Positions 38,701 through 46,267 of a stretch of 64,000 nucleotides of DNA are shown piece by piece. The notes beneath the pieces were generated by a model, which worked only from the letters and a program-made list of their open reading frames with translations, ran no database searches and was not told the origin of the DNA. The position numbers were made by a program, and so were the translations under genes. Source of the DNA: Chitinophaga sp. CF418 (GTDB lineage Bacteria > Bacteroidota > Bacteroidia > Chitinophagales > Chitinophagaceae); NCBI RefSeq assembly GCF_900142925.1, contig NZ_FRCN01000004.1, positions 434,001 to 498,000 of the forward strand, read 5' to 3'. How positions within the stretch are numbered: position 1 is the first letter of the stretch; every line of letters begins with the position of its first letter.

Positions 38701-39700
38701 TGCAAAATGCAGAAGTATCAGCCTGACAGGTCATGTTTCACCGGAAAAGATCCCCGCTATTATACTCGGTGAATTATTACATCCTGATACGCCTGCTGAA
38801 GTCATCTATCACGATGGCGTAAGGCACATCTTTGACCTGATACCGACACAACTGAGCACAGGTCAAACACCGGATATCAAACTGAATAAAGATGCTCTCG
38901 TGCTGGTACTGGGTGGTGCACAAGGCATCACAGCAGAACTGATGGTACGCTTCTCGAAGGAGTATCCGTGTCATTATGTGCTGGTAGGCAGATCGCCCGA
39001 TCCGCGGGAGGAGGACATCCCTAACTATACTGCTCTTAAAACCAAAGACGAGATACGCCTGCAGCTGATAATGGAAGGCAAGCTGACAACACCGGCTGCT
39101 ATCGAAAAACATGCGGCAGATATTCACAAATCCAACCAGATACTGCAAACCATCCGCTCACTGGAAAGCAATGGCTCAACCGTTACCTACCAGGCGCTTA
39201 ACCTGAGGAATGAAAGTGAACTGGAAACCTTCATCAGCAAGCTCTATGAACAGTATGGCAAGATAGACGGCGTGGTACATGGCGCAGGATTGCTGGAAGA
39301 TAAACTGTTCCGGCAAAAAACGTCTGACTCCTTCGAAAGGGTGTTCTCCACCAAAGTAACACCACTCAGGATACTGGCGGAAAAACTGAGGCCAGATACC
39401 CAGTTCGTCGTACTCTTTTCCAGTGTAGCTTCTGTTTATGGCAACCGCGGACAAACCGACTATGCCGCTGCCAACAGTGTATTGGACCGTTATGCCTGGG
39501 AGCTGAAAAATGTGATCAAAGGGAAGGTGACTACCATCAACTGGGGCCCATGGAAAGGCACCGGCATGGTATCGCCCACACTGGAGAAGGAATACGAACG
39601 GCGGGGAATAGCGCTGATACCGTTACAGGCAGGCATGGAGACCTTCGTAAACGAGCTGAAATACGGCAATGAAAGCCAGGTGCTGATCATGGCGGAATAG
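32714..39700 (+). CDS. Multidomain iterative lipid/polyketide synthase: NMO-ER, KS, AT, ACP, ACP, KR
   Basis: Giant synthase of 2328 residues. Order: a nitronate-monooxygenase/PfaD-like flavin domain (residues about 1-560; ITYPIAQGPMTRVSD near 290, FEGRECGGHVGPLSS near 421), then a ketosynthase (from about 643; DAACASS with Cys831, EAHGTGT His966, GHTK His1006). Next are an acyltransferase (about 1180-1490; GHSYGE with Ser1275), two tandem carrier domains with identical DLSIDSIKRMEI motifs (Ser1683, Ser1798), and a large ketoreductase (LGGAQGI near 2067, Tyr2250 in TDYAAAN). All active residues are present. The tandem ACP motif and long KR resemble PUFA and heterocyst-glycolipid synthases. 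The reductase domain, usually a separate PfaD protein, is fused at the N-terminus. The only usable start is ATG 32714. First gene of a nine-gene operon. Confidence 0.93.
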   Translation: MEKPTIIGLTPMECPDVPLALALAKANAFPVLHLGRNRDTAVKALEDLSQHGYPFGVCYAEKEMTDIPLPEQVTLIIAPYHIKVSTRKRTRMLYQVHTLFEAQQAVHDNADGIIIKGNEGAGKVGEESSFILFQQIVKALPDTKIWVQGGAGIHTTAALMATGASGVVLDSQLILFPECKAPAAIKNICEKLNGNEARVIDGYRVLVRPNSPALPDNATREDIKPLLGILDLDKGLLPMGQDIAISIDLVKRYKKLGRMINGLHEAIRGHLLQAKTVNVISPGNALAKELNITYPIAQGPMTRVSDVPAFAAAVADAGALPFVALSLLKGAAAQDLVKQTKELAKDNTWGVGILGFAPQELRDEQIEIIKEVKPPLVLIAGGRPSQAKALEDMGIKSFLHVPSASLLDMFIKEGARRFVFEGRECGGHVGPLSSLVLWEKQIERLLQEEQAAQLNVFFAGGIHDALSTAFIAVMAASLATKGAKIGVLMGTAYIYTKEAVETGAILQQFQDQAVEHTGTVLLETAPGHETRCLQSPFADFFREEKNKLNAEQLDKKEIWSRLEALNVGRLRIAAKGVDRTEKGLVNIDTAQQLLEGMYMIGQVAALRQEVVSMTDLHKDVAENNFTHIQNAALPAPVTHPEKALDIAIIGMACIYPGARNIDEFWSNILAGKDCVNEVPDERWNKELYYDANSPDGNKSPSKWGGFIPKIDFDPVTFGIPPQSLAAIDPTQLLALLVAKQALENAGYANPDHDTEDISVIIGAEGGNDLANNYGFRSLYRQYLGEMPEELDAALPKLTEDSFPGVLANVISGRITNRLNLGGRNYTVDAACASSLAAIDLACQELILGKSEMVLAGAADLHNGINDYLMFASTHALSRKGRCMTFDSGADGIALGEGVAMLVLKRYDDAKRDGDQVYAVIKGVGGSSDGKSLGLTAPRKAGQIKALERAYEQSGVSPAAVGLVEAHGTGTVVGDKTELSALSDMLIQSGAIAGQTHLGSVKTQIGHTKCAAGLAGLIKATLSVYHGVKPPTLHIKAPNAFYNEATSPFLFNTQAGVWLDEHRLAGISAFGFGGTNFHAVIENDPAGKEKPLALTSWPAELFVFRGENDADVKRLVQAVHTILEYNDQVPLRDIAYSLYRYSDAPVRLSIVAAGREDLMLKTDLALSGATSREIHVTSNVEGKVAFMFPGQGSQRVNMARELFVAFPQMRKLLKAYPQYEKILFPSAAFSESALQQQKEKIKDTRITQPLLGIVDLAIASFLKDLGILPDMVAGHSYGELPALCFAGAFAEEQLVPLSEKRAKAILDAVEGDKGVMVAVNITEDALAPFTGIGSGVYAVNHNSPQQWVLAGATKDMEQLMSKLKEQKISFKQMEVACAFHSPLIAKSASLYKTAIGKTSFSKPAIPVWSNTTAALYPDTAAAIKERMAEHLVSPVLFSEEVEKMYAAGARIFIEVGPGKVLTGLTRSVIGKEGLALHSEDSEPNAIAHLLNTIAKYIASGRNVQLDKLFEGRNTQTILLDTPEQYKKSATIWHVNGQLAVPTTGKLPAHGALPVLQPVQLKTAVAAQPVIVNGNAEHMVQEYLNSVKYLVQAQRDVILGYLGQNPANISRLEIPETPAARPATPAKKEQELLPAQVKVSVSTQPARGKQDVKKILIEVVSAKTGYPHEMLGMEMDMEADLSIDSIKRMEIIGELRTQMGGFNAGGKSDETAVEQLAGIKTLNGLLEWIANNVGDAQAETGGISLQHAIEKPTNTTPASQGWTENDIRSTILLTVSEKTGYPQEMLGMDLDLEADLSIDSIKRMEILGELRIKIGGLAQSEEKTEALTGIKTLNGLVSWISGNIPASTAPAPASSEEPAPASTAAPAALSRIRFSLVPYGFNEKETVSIAGKYLAVTDDGSHLPLAIKKLLEQQGAEVDIVTEKDILENYHGLIILDMVSAPERPDILSTFSTIKKLHPDNVEWVYAISGSTGSDIRLLRELQGYPGFLKSLDKEWDHAKCRSISLTGHVSPEKIPAIILGELLHPDTPAEVIYHDGVRHIFDLIPTQLSTGQTPDIKLNKDALVLVLGGAQGITAELMVRFSKEYPCHYVLVGRSPDPREEDIPNYTALKTKDEIRLQLIMEGKLTTPAAIEKHAADIHKSNQILQTIRSLESNGSTVTYQALNLRNESELETFISKLYEQYGKIDGVVHGAGLLEDKLFRQKTSDSFERVFSTKVTPLRILAEKLRPDTQFVVLFSSVASVYGNRGQTDYAAANSVLDRYAWELKNVIKGKVTTINWGPWKGTGMVSPTLEKEYERRGIALIPLQAGMETFVNELKYGNESQVLIMAE

Positions 39701-39714
39701 TAACCATTAAAGTC

Positions 39715-42700
39715 ATGACAATGAAAAAACAGGCTGATGCTGCCATTATCGGCATGTCCGGGATATTCCCGGGAGCTGGCGATATACATGCGTTCTGGCA
39801 GAATATTATCAATAAAAGAGACGCCATACAAACTGTGCCCGGCAACAGGCTGGACACCAGTTTTTTCGATACCCGCTCCAATGCAGTAGACCGTTTCTAC
39901 TGCAGGAAAGGCGGATTCATAGACGATTATGCCTGGTTCGATCCTATCCAGTTTGGCATTCTGCCGTTGGCAGTGGAAGGCACGGAACCGGAACAACTCC
40001 TAACCCTTTCACTTGCCCAACAGGCATTACAGGATGCCGGCGTATCAGACAGTACGCCGCTGGACAGGACGGGCATTATCATCGGGAAAGGCAACTATAC
40101 CGGTCCCGGCGCCACCCGGGCCATTGAGATAGTGCGCACCGGTGAACAAATCGTACAGATCTTACAATCAGCACTACCCGGACTCACTGACGAAGAACTG
40201 GATAAAGTGAAGAAAGAGTTCCAGGTAAAGAAAGGACGCTTTGGCCCGGATACGGCCATGGGGCTTATTCCTAACCTGGTCGCTTCACTGGTGGCTAACC
40301 GGCTCAATCTTGGCGGGGCCGCCTATACTATAGATGCCGCCTGCGCCAGTTCTCTCATAGCAGTAGATCATGCCATCGGGGAATTAAGTACCGGAAGGGC
40401 AGACATGATCATTGCAGGAGGTGTACATGTTTCACAGAATGCTCCTTTCTGGAGCATCTTTACTCAACTGGGAGCACTCTCCCGGCGTCAGCAGATCCGT
40501 CCCTTCGATCAACACGCGGACGGCCTGCTGATAGGAGAAGGTTGCGGCTTTGTAGTACTGAAAAGGCTGGAAGACGCTGTCAGGGACCAGGACAGGATAT
40601 ATGCCGTTATCAAAGGCACCGGCGTATCCAGCGACGGCGCCGGTACCAGTGTGATGAGCCCCTCTGTAAAAGGACAGTCCAACGCGATTAAGCAGGCATG
40701 GACAGCGGCAGGTATCGACGTACAGCAGGTGGGTTATATTGAAGCGCATGGCACAGGCACACCATTGGGCGATAAGACAGAACTGGAAACACTGGCCGCT
40801 ATTTTCGGTCAGCCGGGCAAATTGCCCAAAGCAGGTATCGGTTCAGTAAAGTCTATGATAGGACATGCTATGCCTGCAGCTGGTATTGCAGGTCTTATCA
40901 AAACAAGCCTGGCACTGTATCATAGCCAACTGCCGCCCACCCTTCACTGTGATACGCCGCTGGATATCATGCAGCAGACACGCTTTGAACCTGTCAGGGA
41001 AACCCTGGACTGGAACCTGTCGGACCTGCCTAAACGCGCGGGTGTCAATGCATTCGGTTTCGGTGGTATTAACGCGCATGTGGTGGTAGAAGGTTTCAGT
41101 GAAAGCAATCTCGCTCCCAGGAAATTATTCAATGGCATCACTCCCGGCAAACCGCAGGTGCTGTTATTGGCCAGGGATAGCCAGCAGGCATTGATACAGG
41201 CCCTGGAACAAAAAGACAGTCATCCGGGACAGGGCGACTACCGTATTGCGCTCTTCGACCCCAGTCCTGAACGTATCCGTAAAGCCATTAAGATCGTAGA
41301 GCGGAACTCGCCCTGGAGGAATAAGCAGGATATCTGGTTCACCAATGAACCACTTGTGAATAAAGGAGGTAAAGTGGCTTTCCTGTTTCCCGGCCTGGAT
41401 GGTCTGGCTGGCGGAGAGATCGATTCTGTAGCCGGTCATTTCGGATTACGGTTATCCGGTCAGTCAAGCGCTAATAAAGAAGGCGTCTGGGATTCTGCGC
41501 TACAATTGCTGGAGAAAAGCCATGTACTTGACACCGCCCTCAAAACACTGGGCGTTTATCCGGATATGAATGCGGGGCATAGTCTCGGGGAATGGCTGGC
41601 AGGCCGTTCATCTGGTCTGGCGGCAGAAAGCTCTGTGCTGATGTTACTGCAGGAGTTAAACCCGGCAGCCTTTGAACAAAAGAACACCCGGTTCCTGGTA
41701 GTAGGTTGCGGATATGAGCGCCTCTCTCCCCTGCTAAATGGCGTGCCCGATATTCACCTTTCCATGGACAACTGTCCGCAGCAGGTTATTCTCTGTGGCA
41801 CCAATGAAGCTGTTGACCAGCTGATACCTCTCCTGAGAACGGAACAGATCTTCCACCAGGTACTGCCTTTTCAATCGGGTTTCCACTCTCCTTTTGTCGC
41901 CAATAAGCTCGACCTCTTGCTGGATGGCATCAATAAGGTACAGTTCCAGAATACCAGGATCCCATTATGGTCGGCTACCACCCTGGATACTTATCCGCGG
42001 GACTTTGAAGCTATCAGACAGCTGAGCATCGATCACCTTATTAAGCCGGTACGATTCCGGCAGCTCATCGAAAAGCTGTATGCGGAAGGCGTGAGGGTGT
42101 TCATACAGGCAGGATCAGGCGGATTGACCGGGTTTGTGGACGATACGCTGAAGAGCAAGTCTTATAGTGCTGTTTCTGCGAATATTCCTACCAGATCAGG
42201 GTTGGATCAGCTGCAAAGAGTACTGGCTGCTTTATTTGTGGAAGGAAAGCATGTTAATCTTTCATTCCTGGGCATCACGCCGGGTAAAGAGGCGCCTAAA
42301 GGTATACCGATGAAGCTGGAATTAGGTTCCCCGCTTGTAAGGGATATAACCGCGCTTAAGTCATTACGTCCGGCCCCGGCAAAGGTAAGTGTAGTGGCAG
42401 CAGCAACTCCGGTCATGCGTGCCTTCCTGGATAATTGTGATGAGATCTCCGCTATACAGGAAGAGATCATCGCCTTGTTCAATCAGGGCAGCACAGCACC
42501 ACCCAAAAGGCTACCTGTGTCAAAGGAGCTGGATATCTCACTGGAGAATACCCCCTATCTCATCGATCATGCCTTACTACGGCAGAAACCCGGGTGGCAC
42601 TGTGCAGATGATATGGACCCGGTTATTCCCATGACCATGATCTTTGAACTGTTTGCCGATATCGCAGCAGCCAATGCAGCGGGTACAAAAGTGAAAAGCA

Positions 42701-43953
42701 TCTCCCAGATACAGGTTTTTCAGTGGATGAATGTAGCTGCACCTTTCAGGGCAAGCGTGAAAGGACAATGGCAGGACCCGTATACTATTTCCATGAGCAT
42801 TGACAAATATGCCAATGCGCTGGTCTCCTTGTCAGAGCAGCACACTATTCCTCCACAGCGTTCATTACAGAGCGGGAAGTCTTTAGGTATTACCAGATCA
42901 TCCGCAGAAATATACGAACAACACATGTTCCATGGCCCGGCCTACCAGGGCATCCGGAAGATAGTGGCCGTAGGTGATAAAGGTATTACAGGCATCATCG
43001 AAAGCAGCTCCGGCAAAGGCTCTCTGCTCGATAATGCCGGTCAGTTATTCGGGCTATGGCTGCAGCTGACCTTACAGAAAGACAGGATCGCATTCCCTGT
43101 GAAGATACAGGAGGTGGCTTTCTATGGAGATATGGAAGATCAAAGCGGCATATTTGAATGTACCTGTGAACTGACAGATATCAATGATGATACCGCAACG
43201 GCAGATTTCATACTGAAGCGGGACAACACAGTATGGGCCATCATCACCGGCTGGCAGAACGCCAGGCTGGAAATAGACGAGCCGCTATGGAAAGTGTCTA
43301 TGGCGCCATTGCACAACAGTCTTTCAGAAGAGATCGTGCCGGGTATATTCCTGTTCCGTAATACTTATCAGCGTGTTGTGTCCTGGGACTTCATCATGAA
43401 GCGTTATTTCAACCAGGCAGAGAAAGCTGATCTCAGGGCCATGTTGCCGAATAAACGCAAGGAAAGGATCATCAGCAGAGTAGCGGTAAAAGATGCGGTA
43501 AGGGCATTGCTGAAGAAAGAAAAACAGGAAGCGTATTACCCGATAGAATTTGAGATCAGCAATGATGATGCAGGAAAACCATTTCCTGAGGGAACGATGA
43601 CTAAAGACATTCATGTCTCTCTTGCACATAAGGATAAAGAAGCGGTGGCCATCGCCCGCAGCGGCACACCGGCAGGTATAGATATAGAAGTGATCAGTGA
43701 AAAGAATGATGGCTTTACTGAGCTGGTCTTCCACCCCGAAGAGCTGGCGCTTATTACGGCTGTTGACAGGACCGAATGGATCATCCGCTGCTGGGTGGCA
43801 AAAGAAGCATACGGCAAATATCTGGGCAAAGGGCTGCAGGGCAACCCCAAAAAATATAAGATAACATCAATAGACGGCAATACTCTCAGGATCGGCGATG
43901 TAACTATTCAAACTATTAAACACAATAACTATATCATAGGATGGACACTATAA
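39715..43953 (+). CDS. Multidomain synthase partner: KS, AT, DH, phosphopantetheinyl transferase
   Basis: Second synthase, 1412 residues, 14 bases after the first. Order: ketosynthase (residues about 5-455; Cys210 in DAACASS, His345 in HGTGT, His384 in GHAMPAAG), acyltransferase (about 560-830; Ser623 in AGHSLGE), and a dehydratase-type double hot-dog (about 935-1190; His952 in IDHALL, Asp1106 in LLDNAGQLF, MFHGPAYQGI between). A C-terminal Sfp/AcpS-like phosphopantetheinyl transferase follows (about 1210-1412; GIDIE at 1322-1325, WVAKEAYGKYLGKG at 1361). There is no carrier domain, so this protein must use the tandem ACPs of the preceding protein. The KS cysteine is intact, so it is not a chain-length factor. 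The built-in PPTase would activate the ACPs. The stop overlaps the next gene by 13 bases. Confidence 0.93.
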   Translation: MTMKKQADAAIIGMSGIFPGAGDIHAFWQNIINKRDAIQTVPGNRLDTSFFDTRSNAVDRFYCRKGGFIDDYAWFDPIQFGILPLAVEGTEPEQLLTLSLAQQALQDAGVSDSTPLDRTGIIIGKGNYTGPGATRAIEIVRTGEQIVQILQSALPGLTDEELDKVKKEFQVKKGRFGPDTAMGLIPNLVASLVANRLNLGGAAYTIDAACASSLIAVDHAIGELSTGRADMIIAGGVHVSQNAPFWSIFTQLGALSRRQQIRPFDQHADGLLIGEGCGFVVLKRLEDAVRDQDRIYAVIKGTGVSSDGAGTSVMSPSVKGQSNAIKQAWTAAGIDVQQVGYIEAHGTGTPLGDKTELETLAAIFGQPGKLPKAGIGSVKSMIGHAMPAAGIAGLIKTSLALYHSQLPPTLHCDTPLDIMQQTRFEPVRETLDWNLSDLPKRAGVNAFGFGGINAHVVVEGFSESNLAPRKLFNGITPGKPQVLLLARDSQQALIQALEQKDSHPGQGDYRIALFDPSPERIRKAIKIVERNSPWRNKQDIWFTNEPLVNKGGKVAFLFPGLDGLAGGEIDSVAGHFGLRLSGQSSANKEGVWDSALQLLEKSHVLDTALKTLGVYPDMNAGHSLGEWLAGRSSGLAAESSVLMLLQELNPAAFEQKNTRFLVVGCGYERLSPLLNGVPDIHLSMDNCPQQVILCGTNEAVDQLIPLLRTEQIFHQVLPFQSGFHSPFVANKLDLLLDGINKVQFQNTRIPLWSATTLDTYPRDFEAIRQLSIDHLIKPVRFRQLIEKLYAEGVRVFIQAGSGGLTGFVDDTLKSKSYSAVSANIPTRSGLDQLQRVLAALFVEGKHVNLSFLGITPGKEAPKGIPMKLELGSPLVRDITALKSLRPAPAKVSVVAAATPVMRAFLDNCDEISAIQEEIIALFNQGSTAPPKRLPVSKELDISLENTPYLIDHALLRQKPGWHCADDMDPVIPMTMIFELFADIAAANAAGTKVKSISQIQVFQWMNVAAPFRASVKGQWQDPYTISMSIDKYANALVSLSEQHTIPPQRSLQSGKSLGITRSSAEIYEQHMFHGPAYQGIRKIVAVGDKGITGIIESSSGKGSLLDNAGQLFGLWLQLTLQKDRIAFPVKIQEVAFYGDMEDQSGIFECTCELTDINDDTATADFILKRDNTVWAIITGWQNARLEIDEPLWKVSMAPLHNSLSEEIVPGIFLFRNTYQRVVSWDFIMKRYFNQAEKADLRAMLPNKRKERIISRVAVKDAVRALLKKEKQEAYYPIEFEISNDDAGKPFPEGTMTKDIHVSLAHKDKEAVAIARSGTPAGIDIEVISEKNDGFTELVFHPEELALITAVDRTEWIIRCWVAKEAYGKYLGKGLQGNPKKYKITSIDGNTLRIGDVTIQTIKHNNYIIGWTL

Positions 43954-44249
43954 CTGCTACACACAAATTAAACAATGAAGAGATCTTTACTATTCTGAAA
44001 TCATTCATCACAGAAGTAATAGGCGAAGAGTTTGTAGAAGACCTGGACATCTCCCGTGAAAGTTCATTCACAAGAGATCTTGAGATGGATAGTATTGAAA
44101 TTGTTTCCTTCTCTGAGAAAGTAAAGTCACATTTCGGTGAGAACATCGACTTCACCGGCTGGCTATCGGGTATGGACCTCGATCAGCTCATCAACCTCAA
44201 ACTCGATGACATCATAAACTACATAGCAACATGCCAGTCATCAAAGTAA
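43941..44249 (+). CDS. Discrete acyl carrier protein
   Basis: Small acidic carrier protein of 102 residues with the phosphopantetheine site in RDLEMDSIEIV (Ser about residue 51). Its sequence is unlike the synthase's own tandem ACPs (DLSIDSIKR), so it is probably a separate docking station: for a starter unit, or to hold the finished acyl chain for transfer by the downstream acyltransferases. Translation is coupled: its ATG lies within the last codons of the second synthase, and its end overlaps the hydrolase gene by 19 bases. Confidence 0.9.
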   Translation: MDTITATHKLNNEEIFTILKSFITEVIGEEFVEDLDISRESSFTRDLEMDSIEIVSFSEKVKSHFGENIDFTGWLSGMDLDQLINLKLDDIINYIATCQSSK

Positions 44250-45058
44250 AAAACAAAAGCGTTCATATCCAGGAATTGAACAAGGGCGCAAGGGAAACCA
44301 TTGTGCTGGTTCACGGTATGTTCAGCAACCTCTCTGTTTATTATTTCAATATTGCGCCGGTACTGGCCCAGTCTTTCCATGTAGTGATGTATGATATGAA
44401 GAGCCATGGCATGAGCGAACGCTGCGAATATGGGTATGACCTGCTTGCCATGACAGACGATCTGCGGGATCTGATGGATGCGCTGCATCTGAAGTCAGTA
44501 CACCTGGCGGGATATAGTTACGGTGGACTGGTGGCTATGAAAATGGCCATGCGCTACCCTTCCAGGGTAAAGAAGCTGGCCATCATAGAAGCCCCTGATC
44601 CCAGCGATAATGAGACGCTGAGCATTATTGATATTTACAGCAAGGAGTTCCTGGTAGACTATATCAATAATTACACAGATACGACCCGCATGCGGATGGG
44701 TAAAAGGCAGCTGGACAAGAATCACCGGATGTATGAATACCTGTTCTATGAAACGAGTATCAAAGAAGATATGCACAATGAGCGTTTCTTCTTTTCTGAT
44801 GATACCATAGGCAACATTGCCCACGATACGCTGCTGATATATGGCAAAAGCTCTAACTGTCTGACATCCGGCCGTAAGCTGTATCATACCGTGCCGCGCT
44901 CCAAACTGGCACTGATAGAAGGAGATCACAATCTGCCTATCCAGCAACCGTTGGAAACCGCCAACAAGCTGAAAGATTTCTTTATGGGCTGGCAGGTGAA
45001 ATTCAAACAGATCAACCACAAATTATGGCAAGCTTTGCGTTTATCGTACCACCACTGA
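44231..45058 (+). CDS. Alpha/beta-hydrolase, possible chain-releasing thioesterase
   Basis: The 275-residue alpha/beta-hydrolase has the oxyanion block VLVHGMFSN near residue 26, the nucleophile elbow LAGYSYGG (Ser96) and a C-terminal His in EGDHNLPIQQP. The usual acid position after the sixth strand reads YGKSSNCLTSG, without a clear aspartate there, so the triad may use another acidic residue or be impaired. In this operon the plausible job is hydrolysis or transfer of the acyl product from a carrier protein. The C-terminal 15 residues overlap the next gene by 34 bases. The exact reaction is not readable. Confidence 0.85.
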   Translation: MPVIKVKNKSVHIQELNKGARETIVLVHGMFSNLSVYYFNIAPVLAQSFHVVMYDMKSHGMSERCEYGYDLLAMTDDLRDLMDALHLKSVHLAGYSYGGLVAMKMAMRYPSRVKKLAIIEAPDPSDNETLSIIDIYSKEFLVDYINNYTDTTRMRMGKRQLDKNHRMYEYLFYETSIKEDMHNERFFFSDDTIGNIAHDTLLIYGKSSNCLTSGRKLYHTVPRSKLALIEGDHNLPIQQPLETANKLKDFFMGWQVKFKQINHKLWQALRLSYHH

Positions 45059-46254
45059 TGGGGCATATCAATCCTACGCTAAGCCTGGGCGCCACACTGC
45101 TGAAGCGTGGGCACCGCGTAGCCTGGATCAGCCTCGATGCCTCACTGGCAGCCAGATTGCCACAGGGGGGAGAATTACTCCTTGTGCAATACGATCAGGA
45201 TGATGTTGCTAAAAAGAACAGTGAACAATATCTTGATCAGATCACCAAGAAGAATGTATCGGGTATAGAAAGTATCAAGTTCCTGTATGAGGAAGTGCTG
45301 ATCCCTTTGAACAGGTTTATGTTTGACGGGATCAGCACTATCCTGCAGGTATTCAAACCGGATGTCATCATCAATGATCACCAGTTATTTGCAGGCGCTA
45401 TTGCCGCCTGCCGTTTACAGATACCCTATGCCACTTCCGTTACGGCGCCGGCAGCCATCAAGATGATGGAAGACCTGCCGGGCATACATGAATGGGAGAT
45501 CAGACAGATCGTCGGACTGCAGCAGGAACTGGGCATTCCCGGAGACAGATCTGTAGCTATTTCTGAGGCACTCACACTGGTGTATACCTCCAGGCACTTT
45601 TTCGGGGAGATGTCCTTACCGGATCATTACAAATTTGTGGGGCCTGTCATTCAGAACAGGCAGGTCACGAACAGTTTTGACTGGGAGCGGTTTCATAAGA
45701 TGGATCAACATCCGCGGATCTTAGTGTCTATCGGTACCACCTTTGACCACAGTTACAAAAAGGCATTTTTCGGGAAAGTGATTGAAGCACTGGGCAACGA
45801 ACCGGTATCTGTTATTGTTGTATCGGATACGGCACTTTTTGAAGCCTGGCCGGACAATTTCATGGTGCAGGAGAAAGTACCCCAGCTGGAGCTCCTACCT
45901 TATCTGGATGCAGTCGTGTGCCATGGCGGCCACAATACAGTATGTGAAACCTTATCTCACGGCCTGCCATTGGTGGTTATCCCTATTGCCTATGACCAGT
46001 CGCATGTAGCGGGCAGAGTGATACAAGCGGAAAGCGGGGTCAGGCTGAATTACAAAAGATTTAAGGCTACTCACTTAAAAGAAGCTGTATGGGATGTGTT
46101 GTCCAACCCGGCCTACAAGGCAGCGGCGCAACGCATACGACAGTCCTTCGAGCAGGCGGGAGGCGCAGCCACCGCCATTGATCTCCTGGAAAAGCTGGCG
46201 GAACCGCCTTCACCAGGTGGCCTGGCATTTGACCGTAACCGTTTCTATCACTAA
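45025..46254 (+). CDS. Family 1 glycosyltransferase (UGT/MGT-like), first of two
   Basis: GT-B fold glycosyltransferase of 409 residues. The N-terminal acceptor half begins SFAFIVPPLMGHINPTLSLG, the typical UGT opening with the catalytic-histidine-like GH. The C-terminal donor half holds VPQLELLPYLDAVVCHGGHNTVCETLSHGLPLVVIP followed by YDQSHVA, the nucleotide-sugar signature including the D-Q pair that contacts the sugar. It likely attaches a hexose from a UDP- or dTDP-sugar to a hydroxyl of the lipid made by the synthases. Start ATG 45025 overlaps the hydrolase gene. A second, clearly related glycosyltransferase follows 13 bases downstream. Confidence 0.92.
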   Translation: MASFAFIVPPLMGHINPTLSLGATLLKRGHRVAWISLDASLAARLPQGGELLLVQYDQDDVAKKNSEQYLDQITKKNVSGIESIKFLYEEVLIPLNRFMFDGISTILQVFKPDVIINDHQLFAGAIAACRLQIPYATSVTAPAAIKMMEDLPGIHEWEIRQIVGLQQELGIPGDRSVAISEALTLVYTSRHFFGEMSLPDHYKFVGPVIQNRQVTNSFDWERFHKMDQHPRILVSIGTTFDHSYKKAFFGKVIEALGNEPVSVIVVSDTALFEAWPDNFMVQEKVPQLELLPYLDAVVCHGGHNTVCETLSHGLPLVVIPIAYDQSHVAGRVIQAESGVRLNYKRFKATHLKEAVWDVLSNPAYKAAAQRIRQSFEQAGGAATAIDLLEKLAEPPSPGGLAFDRNRFYH

Positions 46255-46267
46255 TCAACGTCAACGC

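Noticed and set aside
32714..43953. Ordinary modular PKS or trans-AT PKS assembly line
   Set aside because: Both KS proteins have their own AT, ACPs are tandem PUFA-type, and domains are split between proteins in a way that fits an iterative synthase.
46094..46267. Upstream extension of the second glycosyltransferase
   Set aside because: Lies wholly in the first glycosyltransferase gene in another frame; ATG 46268 aligns with the paralogue's start.
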